Assembly (NCBI GenBank): GCA_002438905.1
Contig: DJSA01000106.1
Location: 1 to 7,618, forward strand
Length of the DNA stretch: 7,618 nt
Direction: 5' to 3'
Origin: Bacteroidales bacterium UBA6346
Lineage (GTDB): Bacteria > Bacteroidota > Bacteroidia > Bacteroidales > UBA932
Below the pieces are notes generated by a model. It was not told the origin of the DNA and made no database searches. It saw only the letters and a program-made list of their open reading frames with translations. Positions 7,032 to 7,618 of this stretch are shown one piece after another. Position numbers and translations under genes: made by a program. The first letter of the stretch is position 1, and each line of letters starts with the position of its first letter.

Positions 7032-7618
7032 ATGCCTATTCGGACATTTGATGTATTTTTTTCCGGAACATTCACCGGCAAACATAAGAAATTCAGAGTT
7101 TCGGTAGTAGTTCTCGCTTGGTTGTTGACCATATGCCTGGACGCATCAGCCCAGCGCTTCCCCGCAAGAAACGTTGTATGGGAGGCAAAGCTGCAGCGTC
7201 AGGTGTCTTTTCTTGCTGACAGCCTCTGCAATGGGCGCGGCACCGGAACAAGTGGAGGCACAGAAGCAGCCTTTTTCATCTTGCGCAGGTTCCGCGAAGC
7301 TGGGCTTGAGCCGATGTGCGGAAGCGGCGATGCCAAAGTCTATGCGCAGTCCTTCAGAACAGAAAGCGGGGCTGTGGGGCACAATGTCATCGGGTTCATG
7401 AACGGGTCAAAGAAAATCCACAAAAATGAGTACATCGTTGTCGGTGCGCATTTTGACCATTTGGGACACTTCGGCGGCAAGATGTATCCCGGCGCGGACG
7501 ACAACGCATCAGGCATCGTGGCGGCAATAAGCCTCGCGGAAATGTTCCGGATGTCGAAAATCATCGGCAAGGCATATTTCAAGAACGTCATTTTCGTCGC
7601 CTTCGACGCGAAGGAAAA
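7032..7618 (+). CDS. Secreted M28-family zinc peptidase (3' end outside the window)
   Basis: An open frame of 195 complete codons that continues past the right edge. ATG at 7032 is the first in-frame ATG after an in-frame TAA at 7020-7022, so the start is well bounded. The N-terminus is a Sec signal peptide with a long basic n-region (GKHKKFRVS), hydrophobic core VVVLAWLLTICL, and cleavage after DASA at about residue 40. The mature part has the usual M28 order: VSFLADSLCNGRGTG (about 58-72), HNVIGFMNGS (117-126), then the zinc motifs VVGAHFDHLG (His140, Asp142) and YPGADDNASG (Asp156, Asp157). The family consists of co-catalytic di-zinc aminopeptidases and related enzymes. The expected Glu-Glu catalytic/zinc pair would follow FVAFDA, but the sequence there is Lys194-Glu195 followed by a codon starting AA (Lys or Asn). 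It is divergent from the TPR gene; the promoter is probably 6908-6938. Substrate is unknown; an exported role in peptide degradation or nutrition is inferred. Confidence 0.87.
   Translation, partial: MPIRTFDVFFSGTFTGKHKKFRVSVVVLAWLLTICLDASAQRFPARNVVWEAKLQRQVSFLADSLCNGRGTGTSGGTEAAFFILRRFREAGLEPMCGSGDAKVYAQSFRTESGAVGHNVIGFMNGSKKIHKNEYIVVGAHFDHLGHFGGKMYPGADDNASGIVAAISLAEMFRMSKIIGKAYFKNVIFVAFDAKE

Noticed and set aside
6917..7132. 72-residue N-terminal extension of the TPR protein starting at 7132
   Set aside because: It would place the signal peptide internally, begin upstream of the TATCTTTG promoter box and overlap the divergent M28 coding sequence by about 100 bp. The ATG at 6916 gives a textbook signal peptide.

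Overview
The window looks like chromosomal DNA from a member of the Bacteroidales (Bacteroidota), of the Muribaculaceae/Bacteroidaceae/Prevotellaceae type. The reasons are: several matches to the Bacteroidota promoter -7 box TAnnTTTG upstream of genes, a lack of convincing Shine-Dalgarno sites, roughly balanced base composition, and four protein families in the forms they typically take in that order. The exact genus cannot be told from the sequence.

Layout, left to right. Positions 1-302 hold no complete gene. They contain a perfect 11-bp inverted repeat whose two arms each carry an outward-facing TAnnTTTG box, and at the extreme left edge there may be the first codons of a divergent gene. 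Positions 303-3974 (+) encode a 1223-residue AsmA-like inner-membrane/periplasmic protein. It meets tail to tail, with a 14-bp overlap, a minus-strand pair: a metallo-beta-lactamase-fold hydrolase of the YycJ/WalJ-like type (3961-4887) and, upstream of it, a secreted tetratricopeptide-repeat (TPR) protein of 674 residues (4892-6916). Only 4 bp separate the two, so they are almost certainly one transcript (TPR first, hydrolase second). At the right edge, divergent from the TPR gene, a secreted M28-family zinc peptidase starts at 7032 and runs off the window after 195 residues.

Three of the four proteins act at or beyond the inner membrane: the AsmA-like protein is probably involved in envelope lipid or outer-membrane homeostasis, the TPR protein is an exported scaffold, and the M28 enzyme is an exported peptidase. 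The hydrolase is cytoplasmic. Nothing seen ties them into one pathway. The most unusual structure is regulatory: between the TPR and M28 genes a near-ideal plus-strand promoter overlaps the TPR start codon, while the minus-strand TPR promoter sits just before the M28 start. The two predicted transcripts would therefore overlap at their 5' ends. I see no mobile element, CRISPR array, tRNA, rRNA, phage gene or defence system.
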